Part shown: positions 6,847 through 14,195 of the stretch, piece by piece | Numbering within the stretch: position 1 is the first letter of the stretch | Layout: every line of letters begins with the position of its first letter | Assembly: GCA_903923345.1 (NCBI GenBank) | Contig: CAIXXI010000536.1 | Location: forward strand, 1-18,091 | Origin: an uncultured Burkholderiales bacterium | Lineage (GTDB): Bacteria > Pseudomonadota > Gammaproteobacteria > Burkholderiales > Burkholderiaceae_E | Direction of reading: 5' to 3' | DNA: 18,091 nucleotides | The notes under the pieces: generated by a model | What the model saw: the letters and a program-made list of their open reading frames with translations, nothing else | Told to the model about the DNA's origin: nothing | Databases searched by the model: none | Made by a program: the position numbers and the translations under genes

Positions 6847-6849
6847 TGA

Positions 6850-8103
6850 TCAGCGCCCGCCCCAACGCCGCGGCCAAAGGACAAACAAGACCAGGCACAC
6901 GCCGTGCAGGGCGGCCAGGCCAATCATGGTCGCGCGGAAAGCGTCGGCCTGAGTCGCGCCGGATGCCTGCACCCAGTCAATCGCCACACCGAATCCCCAT
7001 TGGGTGAGAAACATCCAGCTGAAGATCACCAGATTGAAGCCGGTCAGCGCCCGCCCGGAAAGCTCTTTCGGAAAAGCCAGGCCCACGCGGGGTTGAACCA
7101 GAGTGTAGGTGGTTGCGGCCGCCGCATAGGCCAACCAGATCCACCATGCCGAGGCGCCGGGTGCCAGCGCAATGCAGGCCTCCAGCACAACCACCAGCAG
7201 TGTTCCGATCGTCACGATGCGCGCCAGCGCAGCCCGCTCGGGCGAGACCTTCGGCGCAATCCAGCCCAGCGCCATGAAGCTGAGCAGCAACCCGAAATTG
7301 AAGATGAACAGCCGGTCGGCTCGTTCCTGACCGGTGAAGCCCAGCACCCGGTCAAGCCAGGGTCCGACCCACAGGCTCTGCATGGCCACGAACCCACCTT
7401 GAACGATGCCGGCCGTCAGCGACATCCTCCAGAAGTAGCCATTGCGAAAGACATCGCGATAGCCCGCCATCGACGCCAGGAAAGACTGGGAATTCGTGCT
7501 GGGTGACTCGCGCCCACGCGGCAATGCCAGCCACATCACTGCGCCGATCAGCGCCAGCAGGCCTGCAGCCAACCAGAACACGCCTCGCCAGCCGAGTATG
7601 GGCAACACGAGATGAACCGGGATGGTCGTGGTCAGGACCCCGGCCGTACCGGCCATCAGCATCCAGGCCGCCATGCGGGTTTGCAGTTCCGGCTCGAACC
7701 ATTGCCGGTAGGCCATCAGTGAGGCCATCAGCGCAGCTGATACACCGGCTCCGAGCAGCGCACGTCCAAACCACAGCGAAGCAAAACTGTGGGCCGTTGC
7801 AAAGCACGCACATCCGATGGCCGCCAGGATCATCAGGGTGGCATTGACCCGTCGCGGGCCAAAGCGATCCAGCCACACGCCCAGCGGCAACTGCATCAAT
7901 GCAAAGGACAGGAAATAGGCGCTCGACAGCGATCCGAGCTCGGCATTACTCAAGCCGATTTCCGCAACCAGATCCGGCGCCAGCACCGCATTGATCGATC
8001 GCAGGCCATAGGACATGAAGTAGCCGGCTGCAAAACACGCAAAAATGCGCACCGCCTGCAGTCCACGGGCGGGCTGATCAATCTGAGTCGGTGCGCTCGT
8101 CAC
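6850..8103 (-). CDS. MFS transporter
   Basis: Major facilitator superfamily permease, 417 aa, with twelve predicted hydrophobic segments and a central loop (RGRESPSTNSQSF, about residue 205) between the two halves. The MFS signature between TM2 and TM3 is clear: GVWLDRFGPRRV. Translation starts at GTG 8103, whose last two bases are shared with the stop codon of the upstream lipoprotein-like gene (GTGA, 4-bp overlap), so the two are very probably translationally coupled. The protein resembles organic-anion or sugar-phosphate type carriers only in general layout. The substrate and direction of transport cannot be read from the sequence. Confidence 0.93.
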   Translation of the reverse strand: MTSAPTQIDQPARGLQAVRIFACFAAGYFMSYGLRSINAVLAPDLVAEIGLSNAELGSLSSAYFLSFALMQLPLGVWLDRFGPRRVNATLMILAAIGCACFATAHSFASLWFGRALLGAGVSAALMASLMAYRQWFEPELQTRMAAWMLMAGTAGVLTTTIPVHLVLPILGWRGVFWLAAGLLALIGAVMWLALPRGRESPSTNSQSFLASMAGYRDVFRNGYFWRMSLTAGIVQGGFVAMQSLWVGPWLDRVLGFTGQERADRLFIFNFGLLLSFMALGWIAPKVSPERAALARIVTIGTLLVVVLEACIALAPGASAWWIWLAYAAAATTYTLVQPRVGLAFPKELSGRALTGFNLVIFSWMFLTQWGFGVAIDWVQASGATQADAFRATMIGLAALHGVCLVLFVLWPRRWGGR

Positions 8104-8720
8104 GGCCGGATCAACCGAACGGATTCGAGGAACTGCTCTGCCTGCTCACGATCGGTGTCCGGTCCGAGCACCACCACCTGCCAGGCACGCGCATCAACCG
8201 ACACAAAACGGGCCAGAAGTCGTGCGTCCCGATCGCCCATACGACCGACCGCTTCGATTTCCTTGCCCGGCACGGCATCGACCCGCGCACCCGCGGCATC
8301 GACCCGGGTGATGCTGACCGGTCGATCGACCCGCAGGGTGCCACTGATATTGCGAACCATGGCGGCCTGCATCGCCGCAAGCGCTTTGCTCTGCGTGGCC
8401 TCGCTCGCATCCGGCAGCTTGATGACGCCCACGGTGTACGCCGTGTCGCGAACCTTGGATCCGTGCATGGTCATGTCGAGTGAGAGCCCATCGAGTTCAA
8501 TGCGACGGGTCATGCTGGCCGGCTTGGCCGGCAAAAGGGCGACGAAGGAGGCGTCATCTGCGCGGACCTCGCGCCAATCGAATTCGGGCGAGCAGGCCAT
8601 CAGCAGCACAGCCAGAATCAGTCCCAGCGTGGCACGTTCGATCCGAATGCCGACATGCCGAAGCGGGCCCCGCGATGCGCGCACATCCACCCGATGACGG
8701 TTCAGCAGGGTAGGGTTCAT
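8100..8720 (-). CDS. Putative lipoprotein of unknown function
   Basis: Hypothetical protein, 206 aa if started at ATG 8720. A hydrophobic stretch LGLILAVLLMAC followed by SPEFDW resembles a lipoprotein signal with lipobox LMAC, though its N-region of about 30 residues is long. The mature part is a mixed alpha/beta domain of about 165 residues with no family I can name. The start is uncertain. ATG 8780 has a good GAGG but would place 50 or more residues before the signal, ATG 8720 has no clear ribosome-binding site, and in-frame GTG codons near 8690 would give a more normal signal peptide. The stop overlaps the MFS start (GTGA), so the two proteins may act together at the envelope. Divergent from the DUF1840 gene. 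Confidence 0.72.
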   Translation of the reverse strand: MNPTLLNRHRVDVRASRGPLRHVGIRIERATLGLILAVLLMACSPEFDWREVRADDASFVALLPAKPASMTRRIELDGLSLDMTMHGSKVRDTAYTVGVIKLPDASEATQSKALAAMQAAMVRNISGTLRVDRPVSITRVDAAGARVDAVPGKEIEAVGRMGDRDARLLARFVSVDARAWQVVVLGPDTDREQAEQFLESVRLIRP

Positions 8721-8807
8721 CGGATAATGGTAACAACCCGATCTCATCCGCCGTAAAAGCCGTTTGATGGGCAGTGCCATATTTCCTCATTCCGCACCGG
8801 AGCCAGC

Positions 8808-9131
8808 ATGCTGTACGAATTCAAATCGAAAGCCACCGGCACGGTGGTCATGACTGCAAACGTGGCCGAGCGCATTCTCTCGATCATCGGAAAGGACGCC
8901 AGCGCGCAGGGGATCATCACCCTCGAGCAGATCAACCCGGCGATTGCCGCACTGCAGGCGGCCATCGAACTCGAAGACCGGGAAACCAGCGCCGATCATG
9001 ACACCGACCCTCCTGAGGACGCTGAATCGGCCCGCCATCAGGCCGTCTCACTCAGGCAGCGCGCCCATCCCTTCATCGACATGCTTCGCCATGCCTACAA
9101 GGCCGAAGAGCGGGTGACCTGGGGCGTTTGA
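8808..9131 (+). CDS. DUF1840 family protein
   Basis: Small protein of 107 aa matching the DUF1840 family (PF08895), which I know mainly from betaproteobacteria and which has no assigned function. The N-terminal half (MLYEFKSKATGTVVMTANVAERIL) is a compact domain opening with a beta-strand pair. An acidic, probably disordered linker (about 58-78) and a C-terminal helix with RAHPFIDMLRHAYKAEERVTWGV follow; the conserved end suggests a docking segment. GGAG lies 5 nt before the ATG. No signal peptide or membrane segment is present, so it is presumably cytoplasmic. It is a single gene between a divergent lipoprotein gene and a convergent BON-domain gene. Confidence 0.87.
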   Translation: MLYEFKSKATGTVVMTANVAERILSIIGKDASAQGIITLEQINPAIAALQAAIELEDRETSADHDTDPPEDAESARHQAVSLRQRAHPFIDMLRHAYKAEERVTWGV

Positions 9132-9140
9132 GCCCTGGCT

Positions 9141-9180
9141 CAGGCGAGCCTCAGGCCAGCGACAGGCCAGCGACAGGCGA
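9141..9180. repeat. 11-bp tandem repeat between convergent genes
   Basis: Two perfect copies of CAGGCCAGCGA (9152-9162 and 9163-9173) are flanked by a degenerate copy on the left (CAGGCGAGCCT, 9141-9151) and a partial one on the right (CAGGCGA, 9174-9180). The array ends exactly where the A-tract of the BON-gene terminator begins. It is non-coding, and slippage could vary its copy number. Confidence 0.6.
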
Positions 9181-9204
9181 AAAAAAGGCGCCCGGAGGCG
9201 CCTT
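9180..9204 (-). terminator. Rho-independent terminator of the BON-domain gene
   Basis: On the minus strand a perfect 8-bp stem (9185-9192 with 9197-9204) with a 4-nt loop runs into seven U residues (9180-9186). It lies about 50 bp past the BON gene stop codon and is oriented for it. On the opposite strand only two U residues follow, so it serves the convergent DUF1840 gene poorly. Confidence 0.9.
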
Positions 9205-9211
9205 GATCTGA

Positions 9212-9240
9212 CCGCGGCACCGGGTTCAGCCGGTGCGCGG
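9212..9240 (-). other. Additional 3'-UTR hairpin of the BON-domain gene
   Basis: A 7-bp stem (9217-9223 with 9230-9236) extends by four more pairs (9212-9215 with 9237-9240) around a single bulged base, giving 11 pairs with a 6-nt loop. It sits between the BON stop codon and the terminator. A third small hairpin (9244-9249 with 9254-9259) includes the stop codon itself. These probably stabilise the mRNA end; no function is proven. Confidence 0.5.
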
Positions 9241-9253
9241 TGCCCCTGAATGA

Positions 9254-9544
9254 TCAGGGCTTGATGACGATGTTGTTGATGACTTGCTTGACGCCGCTCA
9301 CGCTCTTGGCCATTGCAACAGCCTCGTCGGCTTCAGCACGGTTCTTGGCGAAACCGGCCAGCTGGACCACGCCACCCTTGGTCTCGACGTTCACGTCTTT
9401 CCAGGTGCTCGGGCTCTTGGCAGCCATGGTCGAAGAGACCTTGCTGGTGATCCAGGCGTCGTCGGCATAGCCGCCAACCGATGCGCAACCGGCAACAGCA
9501 ACAGCGAACAGGGCCGAAGCGGCGATACGGGTAAATGTGTTCAT
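9254..9544 (-). CDS. BON domain lipoprotein
   Basis: Small secreted lipoprotein of 96 aa. The signal peptide MNTFTRIAASALFAVAVAGC has a clear lipobox (VAGC, lipidation at C20) and no Asp at +2, so outer-membrane sorting is likely. Residues 31-96 form one BON domain (DAWITSKVSSTMAAK...VNVETKGGVVQLAGFAKNRAEADEAVAMAKSVSGVKQVINNIVIKP), as in OsmY and related periplasmic or outer-membrane stress proteins that contact membranes. AAGGAG lies 6 nt before the ATG at 9544; the longer frame upstream is not used. It lies behind the thioesterase gene after a 189-bp gap and has its own strong terminator, so it is probably a separate, highly expressed transcript. Envelope-stress control is plausible from the family but not visible here. 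Confidence 0.93.
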   Translation of the reverse strand: MNTFTRIAASALFAVAVAGCASVGGYADDAWITSKVSSTMAAKSPSTWKDVNVETKGGVVQLAGFAKNRAEADEAVAMAKSVSGVKQVINNIVIKP

Positions 9545-9733
9545 TGAAGACTCCTTGAGAATTGTTGGCTGGCGCACGCAGGCGCATTTCGCGGCCGAGC
9601 CTTTGAGCTCGGGTGCGGAATCCTAGCCGATTCGGATGACGGAAACACGGCTAAGCGTGGTCTGAATGCCACGAAGCCGTGCATCAAGGGCACCAGAACG
9701 AGGCGAATTCCGACTCGGTGCAGCCCCATGGAC

Positions 9734-10216
9734 TTATTCGAAGTAGCGCTTGAGCAACTCCGCCGGCCTCTCATCCCCAAGCGGCTTGACGATCCCGTCC
9801 AGCCTCAGAGCAGGCTCGCCATCGACCGTATAGAGGCCCTGACAAAACACCAGTGAACGGGTCGTGCGCAGGATCTGAAGGCGTCCCTCGAGCCATGCGC
9901 CTTGCGGCACCGCGGCCATGAAATCGGCCGACAGTTTCACCGTGGTGTTGAAGCGATTGACACCGGTCTGGATGCTTGCGCCCAACACCACCAGCATGTC
10001 GGCCAGCGTCATCAGCATGCCACCGTGCGCGAACCCCGACGGGCTGCAATGACGGGGCTCGACACGCAGGCCCATCACCAGCCGCCCGGCCAGGCCCTCT
10101 TCACGATGGGCATACAGCGGCCCCACTGATTCGACGAAAGGGTTGCTGCCCAGCTTGAGCTGGACGAATCCGTCTGGAATCGGTTGATCCATCCCGTGCT
10201 GATCTGTCTGTGTCAT
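9734..10216 (-). CDS. PaaI family (hotdog) thioesterase
   Basis: Acyl-CoA thioesterase-like protein with one hotdog fold, 160 aa. The family core is seen in HGGMLMTLADMLVVLGA, the helix that follows the catalytic-loop HGG, and in the strands FNTTVKLSADFMAAVPQGAWLEGRLQILRTTRSLVFCQGLYTVDGE. It probably hydrolyses an aromatic or medium-chain acyl-CoA, but the substrate is unknown. ATG 10216 begins MTQTDQHGMDQPIPDGF; an alternative ATG exists at 10192. The gene begins 13 bp after metH and is joined to it by a six-codon minicistron with two ATGA overlaps, so coupled translation is likely. There is no obvious metabolic link with methionine synthesis. Confidence 0.9.
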   Translation of the reverse strand: MTQTDQHGMDQPIPDGFVQLKLGSNPFVESVGPLYAHREEGLAGRLVMGLRVEPRHCSPSGFAHGGMLMTLADMLVVLGASIQTGVNRFNTTVKLSADFMAAVPQGAWLEGRLQILRTTRSLVFCQGLYTVDGEPALRLDGIVKPLGDERPAELLKRYFE

Positions 10217-10233
10217 TTGCGCTCTTCTCTCAT
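10213..10233 (-). CDS. Six-codon minicistron linking metH to the thioesterase gene
   Basis: On the minus strand ATG at 10233 overlaps the metH stop codon (ATGA) and opens a six-codon frame, MREERK. Its own TGA (10215-10213) overlaps the ATG of the thioesterase gene (again ATGA). A ribosome ending on metH could restart here and be delivered exactly onto the next start codon. The purine-rich stretch AGAGAAGAG inside it is also the only candidate Shine-Dalgarno for the thioesterase. The arrangement is seen directly; use in translational coupling is inferred. Confidence 0.4.
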   Translation of the reverse strand: MREERK

Positions 10234-13200
10234 GACAGGCTTGGTGCCAATGCGCGGCGAAGCTCATCCTCGCTGCGACCACTGCGCTGCCTGATGTCCT
10301 GCAACTGGTCTTCGCCGATGCGGCCCACGTTGAAGTACTGCGCATCGGGGTGGGAGAAATAAAACCCCGAGACACTGGCAGCCGGCGTCATCGAATACGA
10401 CTCGGTCAGTCCCATGCCGATGGTTTCGGCCTGCAGCACCTCGAACATCTCGCGCTTGATGGTGTGCTCCGGGCAGGCCGGATAACCGGGTGCCGGTCGG
10501 ATGCCGCGATATTTCTCGGCGATCAGCTCATCGTTGCTGAGCGCCTCGTCGGGCGCATAGCCCCACAAATCACGGCGCACGCGCTCGTGCAGGCACTCGG
10601 CGAAAGCCTCGGCCAGACGATCGGCAATCGCCTTGAACATGATCGATGAGTAGTCATCCAGCAGCGCCGCGAACTCGGCCTCCTTCTTCTCGGCGCCCAG
10701 GCCCGTGGTGACTGCGAACAGACCGATGTGGTCTTGCAAACCGGAGGGTTGGCCACTGATCAGGCGCGGTGCGATGTAGTCGGACAGGCACTTGTTGTGC
10801 ACGCCTTCGCGCTTGGCCTCCTGCTGACGCAGGCCCTGCCAGGTGAAGGCTTCCCGGCTGCGCGCTGCATCGGCATAGACCACGATGTCATCGCCGACCG
10901 ACTCAGCTGGCAGGAACGCCACCACCGCATTGGCGGTGAGCCAGCGTCCTTCAATGACCCGCTTGAGCATCGATTGGCCATCGGAGAACACGCGCCGCGC
11001 CGACTCGCCGACGATGTCATCGTTGAGAATCGCCGGATACGGGCCGTGCAGGTCCCAGGTCTGGAAGAAGGGCTGCCAGTCGATGTAGCGGGCAATCTCG
11101 GCCAGATCGTAGTTGCGGAACTCGCGACGGCCGATGAATTTGGGCAGAGGTGGCACATAAGACGGGCGCACCACATCGGCATCAGAAGCAATGGCCCGCT
11201 GATCCCACAGCGACGGCCCATTGGCCCGCGCCTGCTCAAGCGTGACCAGCGTCGGTCCCTTCTTGCCCGCGTGCTGAGCCCGCACGCGTTCGTAGTCGGC
11301 CTGCAATTGATCCAGGAATGGGATGCGCGTGTCGTCGGACACCAGATTTTGCGCAACCGGCACCGAGCGCGAGGCATCGGTCACATGAATGACCGGCCCG
11401 GAATAGTGCGGGGAGATTTTCACGGCGGTGTGCACACGAGACGTGGTCGCCCCGCCAATGAGCAGCGGGATCTTGCGCATGCGGAACCACTCGTCGCGCT
11501 CCATCTCGGCGGCCACGTAGGCCATCTCTTCCAGTGACGGCGTGATCAGCCCCGACAAGCCGATGATGTCGGCGCCTTCGACCTTGGCGCGCGCCAGGAT
11601 CTCGTTGGCCGGCACCATCACGCCCATGTTCACCACATCGAAGTTATTGCACTGAAGCACGACGGTGACGATGTTCTTGCCAATGTCGTGCACATCGCCT
11701 TTCACCGTGGCAATCACGATTTTCCCGCGCGCACGCAGATCGCCGGCCGCAGCTTTCTCGGCTTCGATGAAGGGCACCAGATGCGCCACGGCCTGCTTCA
11801 TCACTCGAGCAGACTTCACCACCTGCGGCAGGAACATCTTGCCGGCACCGAAGAGGTCGCCCACGACGTTCATGCCGTCCATCAGCGGGCCTTCGATCAC
11901 TTCGATCGGACGCCCGCCACGGGCTTCAATTTCCTGGCGTGCCAGCTCGGTGTCGTCCACCACGAACTGCGTGATGCCATGGATGAGTGCATGGGCCAGA
12001 CGCTCGTTCACCGGCTGCGATCGCCACAGCTGGTCTTCTTCTTTTTTCGGTCCGCCCGCCTTGAGTGTGGAGGCGAATTCGATCATCCGCTCGGTCGCGG
12101 TTTTTTCGCGCTCGGGCGAATCAGCCGGCAGATCTGCAGGCCATGCCGGCGCACGGTCGAGCACGATGTCTTCCACACGCTCGAGCAGCTCCTTGGGAAT
12201 CTGCTCGTACACGCCCAGCTGTCCGGCGTTCACGATGCCCATGGTCATGCCGGCACGGATGGCGTGATACAGGAACACCGTGTGGATGGCCTCGCGCGCC
12301 GGGTCATTGCCACGGAATGAAAACGAAACGTTGGACACGCCGCCCGAGACCTTGGCATGCGGCAGATGCGTCTTGATCCAGCGCGTGGCTTCGATGAAGT
12401 CGACGCCATAGTGATCGTGCTCGGGAATGCCGGTGGCAATCGCAAAGATGTTGGGATCAAAGATGATGTCTTCGGCCGGAAAGCCCACCTGCTCGGTCAG
12501 GAGCTTGTAGGCGCGCGCGCAGATCTCGGTCTTGCGCGCCAGGGTGTCGGCCTGGCCCTTTTCGTCAAAGGCCATCACGATCACGGCCGCACCATAGCGG
12601 CGGCAGAGCGTGGCCTGACGCAAGAACTCGGCCTCGCCTTCCTTCATGGAAATGCTGTTGACCACCGCCTTGCCTTGCACACAGCGCAGGCCTGCCTCGA
12701 TGACGCTCCACTTGGAGGAGTCGATCATGATCGGCACGCGTGCAATGTCAGGCTCGGAGGCAATCAGGTTCAGAAAGCGCGTCATGGCCGCGACGGAATC
12801 CAGCATCGCCTCGTCCATGTTCACGTCGATGATCTGCGCGCCGTTTTCCACCTGCTGGCGTGCCACCTGCAGCGCCTCGTCGAACTGGCCCGCCAGGATC
12901 ATCCGGGCAAAGGCCTTGCTGCCAGTCACGTTGGTGCGCTCGCCCACGTTCACGAAGAGCGCGTCGTCGGCCACATTGAAGGCCTCCAGGCCGGCCAGGC
13001 GCAATTCACGCGGGCGCTCGGGCACGGTGCGCGGCGCCATGCCTTCGATGGCCTGTGCAATGGCTGCGATGTGTTCGGGGGTGGTGCCGCAACAGCCGCC
13101 GGCCACGTTCACAAAGCCGGCTTGCGCAAATTCCTTGAGCAATGCCGAGGTGTCGGCGGGCGTTTCATCAAAGCCGGTGTCCGACATCGGGTTGGGCAGC

Positions 13201-14054
13201 CCGGCATTCGGATACACACAGATGAAGGTGTCGGCCTTCTTGGCAAGCTCTTCGATGTAGGGGCGCATGAGTGCAGCACCGAGCGCACAGTTCAGCCCCA
13301 CGGTGAGGGGGCGTGCATGGCGGATCGAGTTCCAGAAGGCCTCGACTGTCTGGCCCGACAGGATGCGACCTGATGCATCGGTGACTGTGCCCGAGATCAT
13401 CACCGGCAGTCGGTAGCCAATTTTTTCGAAGCACTCTTCGATGGCAAAGATCGCCGCCTTGGCATTGAGCGTGTCGAAGATGGTTTCCACCAGCAGCAGG
13501 TCCACCCCACCTTCGATCAGGGCCTCGGTCTGCTCCACGTAGGCAACACGCAGTTCCTCAAATGTGACGTTGCGTGCGCCCGGGTCATTCACATCCGGCG
13601 AGATGGATGCTGTCTTGGGCTGCGGTCCCAGGGCGCCCGCGACGAAGCGGGGCTTGTCGGGGGTGGAAAAGCGGTCGGCCTGCTCACGGGCCAGCCGGGC
13701 CGACGCCAGGTTCATTTCGCGGGCCAGCTCAGCCATGTGGTAGTCGCCCTGCGCGATGGCGGTGGCACCGAAGGTGTTGGTCTCGATGATGTCGGAGCCA
13801 GCCTGCAGATAGCCGGCATGAATCTCGGCGATCACATCCGGGCGCGTCAGCGAAAGTAGCTCGTTGTTGCCCTTTACATCGTGTGCAAAGTCGGCAAAGC
13901 GGGGACCTCGGTAGTCGTCTTCCGTGAGCTTGTAGCGCTGGATCATGGTGCCCATGGCACCGTCCAGGATGAGGATACGTCGGGCCAGCAGCTCGCGCAG
14001 GCGGGTTTCGACGGCTGACGGCGACGATTGGGTGAAAGACGATGCGGTGGTCAT
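10230..14054 (-). CDS. metH: Cobalamin-dependent methionine synthase MetH
   Basis: Cytosolic B12-dependent methionine synthase that transfers the methyl group of 5-methyltetrahydrofolate to homocysteine; 1274 aa, slightly longer than E. coli MetH. The homocysteine module (about 10-345) has zinc ligands C256, C321 and C322. The pterin module begins at NVGERTNVTGSKAF (about 370). The cobalamin module carries DVHDIGKN with the cobalt-ligand H789. The C-terminal AdoMet reactivation domain contains RPAPGYPACPEHTIK (about 1185) and ends YFNVGRIGEDQLQDIRQRSG. All modules are on one chain, whereas many Burkholderiales split the homocysteine module into its own gene. The start is ATG 14054 (MTTASSFTQSSPSAVETRLRE), although no good ribosome-binding site precedes it. 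The frame runs open far upstream but has no MetH similarity there. Divergent from the glycosyltransferase gene. Confidence 0.98.
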   Translation of the reverse strand: MTTASSFTQSSPSAVETRLRELLARRILILDGAMGTMIQRYKLTEDDYRGPRFADFAHDVKGNNELLSLTRPDVIAEIHAGYLQAGSDIIETNTFGATAIAQGDYHMAELAREMNLASARLAREQADRFSTPDKPRFVAGALGPQPKTASISPDVNDPGARNVTFEELRVAYVEQTEALIEGGVDLLLVETIFDTLNAKAAIFAIEECFEKIGYRLPVMISGTVTDASGRILSGQTVEAFWNSIRHARPLTVGLNCALGAALMRPYIEELAKKADTFICVYPNAGLPNPMSDTGFDETPADTSALLKEFAQAGFVNVAGGCCGTTPEHIAAIAQAIEGMAPRTVPERPRELRLAGLEAFNVADDALFVNVGERTNVTGSKAFARMILAGQFDEALQVARQQVENGAQIIDVNMDEAMLDSVAAMTRFLNLIASEPDIARVPIMIDSSKWSVIEAGLRCVQGKAVVNSISMKEGEAEFLRQATLCRRYGAAVIVMAFDEKGQADTLARKTEICARAYKLLTEQVGFPAEDIIFDPNIFAIATGIPEHDHYGVDFIEATRWIKTHLPHAKVSGGVSNVSFSFRGNDPAREAIHTVFLYHAIRAGMTMGIVNAGQLGVYEQIPKELLERVEDIVLDRAPAWPADLPADSPEREKTATERMIEFASTLKAGGPKKEEDQLWRSQPVNERLAHALIHGITQFVVDDTELARQEIEARGGRPIEVIEGPLMDGMNVVGDLFGAGKMFLPQVVKSARVMKQAVAHLVPFIEAEKAAAGDLRARGKIVIATVKGDVHDIGKNIVTVVLQCNNFDVVNMGVMVPANEILARAKVEGADIIGLSGLITPSLEEMAYVAAEMERDEWFRMRKIPLLIGGATTSRVHTAVKISPHYSGPVIHVTDASRSVPVAQNLVSDDTRIPFLDQLQADYERVRAQHAGKKGPTLVTLEQARANGPSLWDQRAIASDADVVRPSYVPPLPKFIGRREFRNYDLAEIARYIDWQPFFQTWDLHGPYPAILNDDIVGESARRVFSDGQSMLKRVIEGRWLTANAVVAFLPAESVGDDIVVYADAARSREAFTWQGLRQQEAKREGVHNKCLSDYIAPRLISGQPSGLQDHIGLFAVTTGLGAEKKEAEFAALLDDYSSIMFKAIADRLAEAFAECLHERVRRDLWGYAPDEALSNDELIAEKYRGIRPAPGYPACPEHTIKREMFEVLQAETIGMGLTESYSMTPAASVSGFYFSHPDAQYFNVGRIGEDQLQDIRQRSGRSEDELRRALAPSLS

Positions 14055-14195
14055 GAGGATGGCGCGGCCCTGATTCGGGCTGTGGCAGACAACCCTCAAT
14101 CGTACCGTGGGGATTGTTTGGAGGCTGTGAACTCCCTGACAGGTGATGCGACTCAGGGCAATGCAGCAGCCCACGAACTCCCTTACCATGCCGCC
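14055..14195. promoter_or_regulatory. Divergent metH / glycosyltransferase region with structured metH leader
   Basis: The 141-bp intergenic region shows a nested potential hairpin. CCCTGA (14134-14139) pairs with TCAGGG (14153-14158), and GGCTG (14123-14127) pairs with CAGCC (14167-14171). The 9-mer GAACTCCCT occurs twice, at 14129 and 14175, 46 bp apart. I see no conserved cobalamin-riboswitch B12 box and no SAM or SAH riboswitch core. No convincing sigma-70 promoter could be picked for either gene. The repeats could be an operator, for example for a MetR-type regulator, but this is speculative. Confidence 0.35.

Noticed and set aside
9595..9612. Small hairpin CCGAGC/GCTCGG upstream of the BON gene as a terminator for the thioesterase
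   Set aside because: It has a six-pair stem without a U-tract and lies more than 100 bp past the thioesterase stop. It is too weak to call.
12357..13373. Plus-strand open frame (338 codons) inside metH
   Set aside because: It lies wholly antisense to conserved MetH modules and has no ribosome-binding site or domain.
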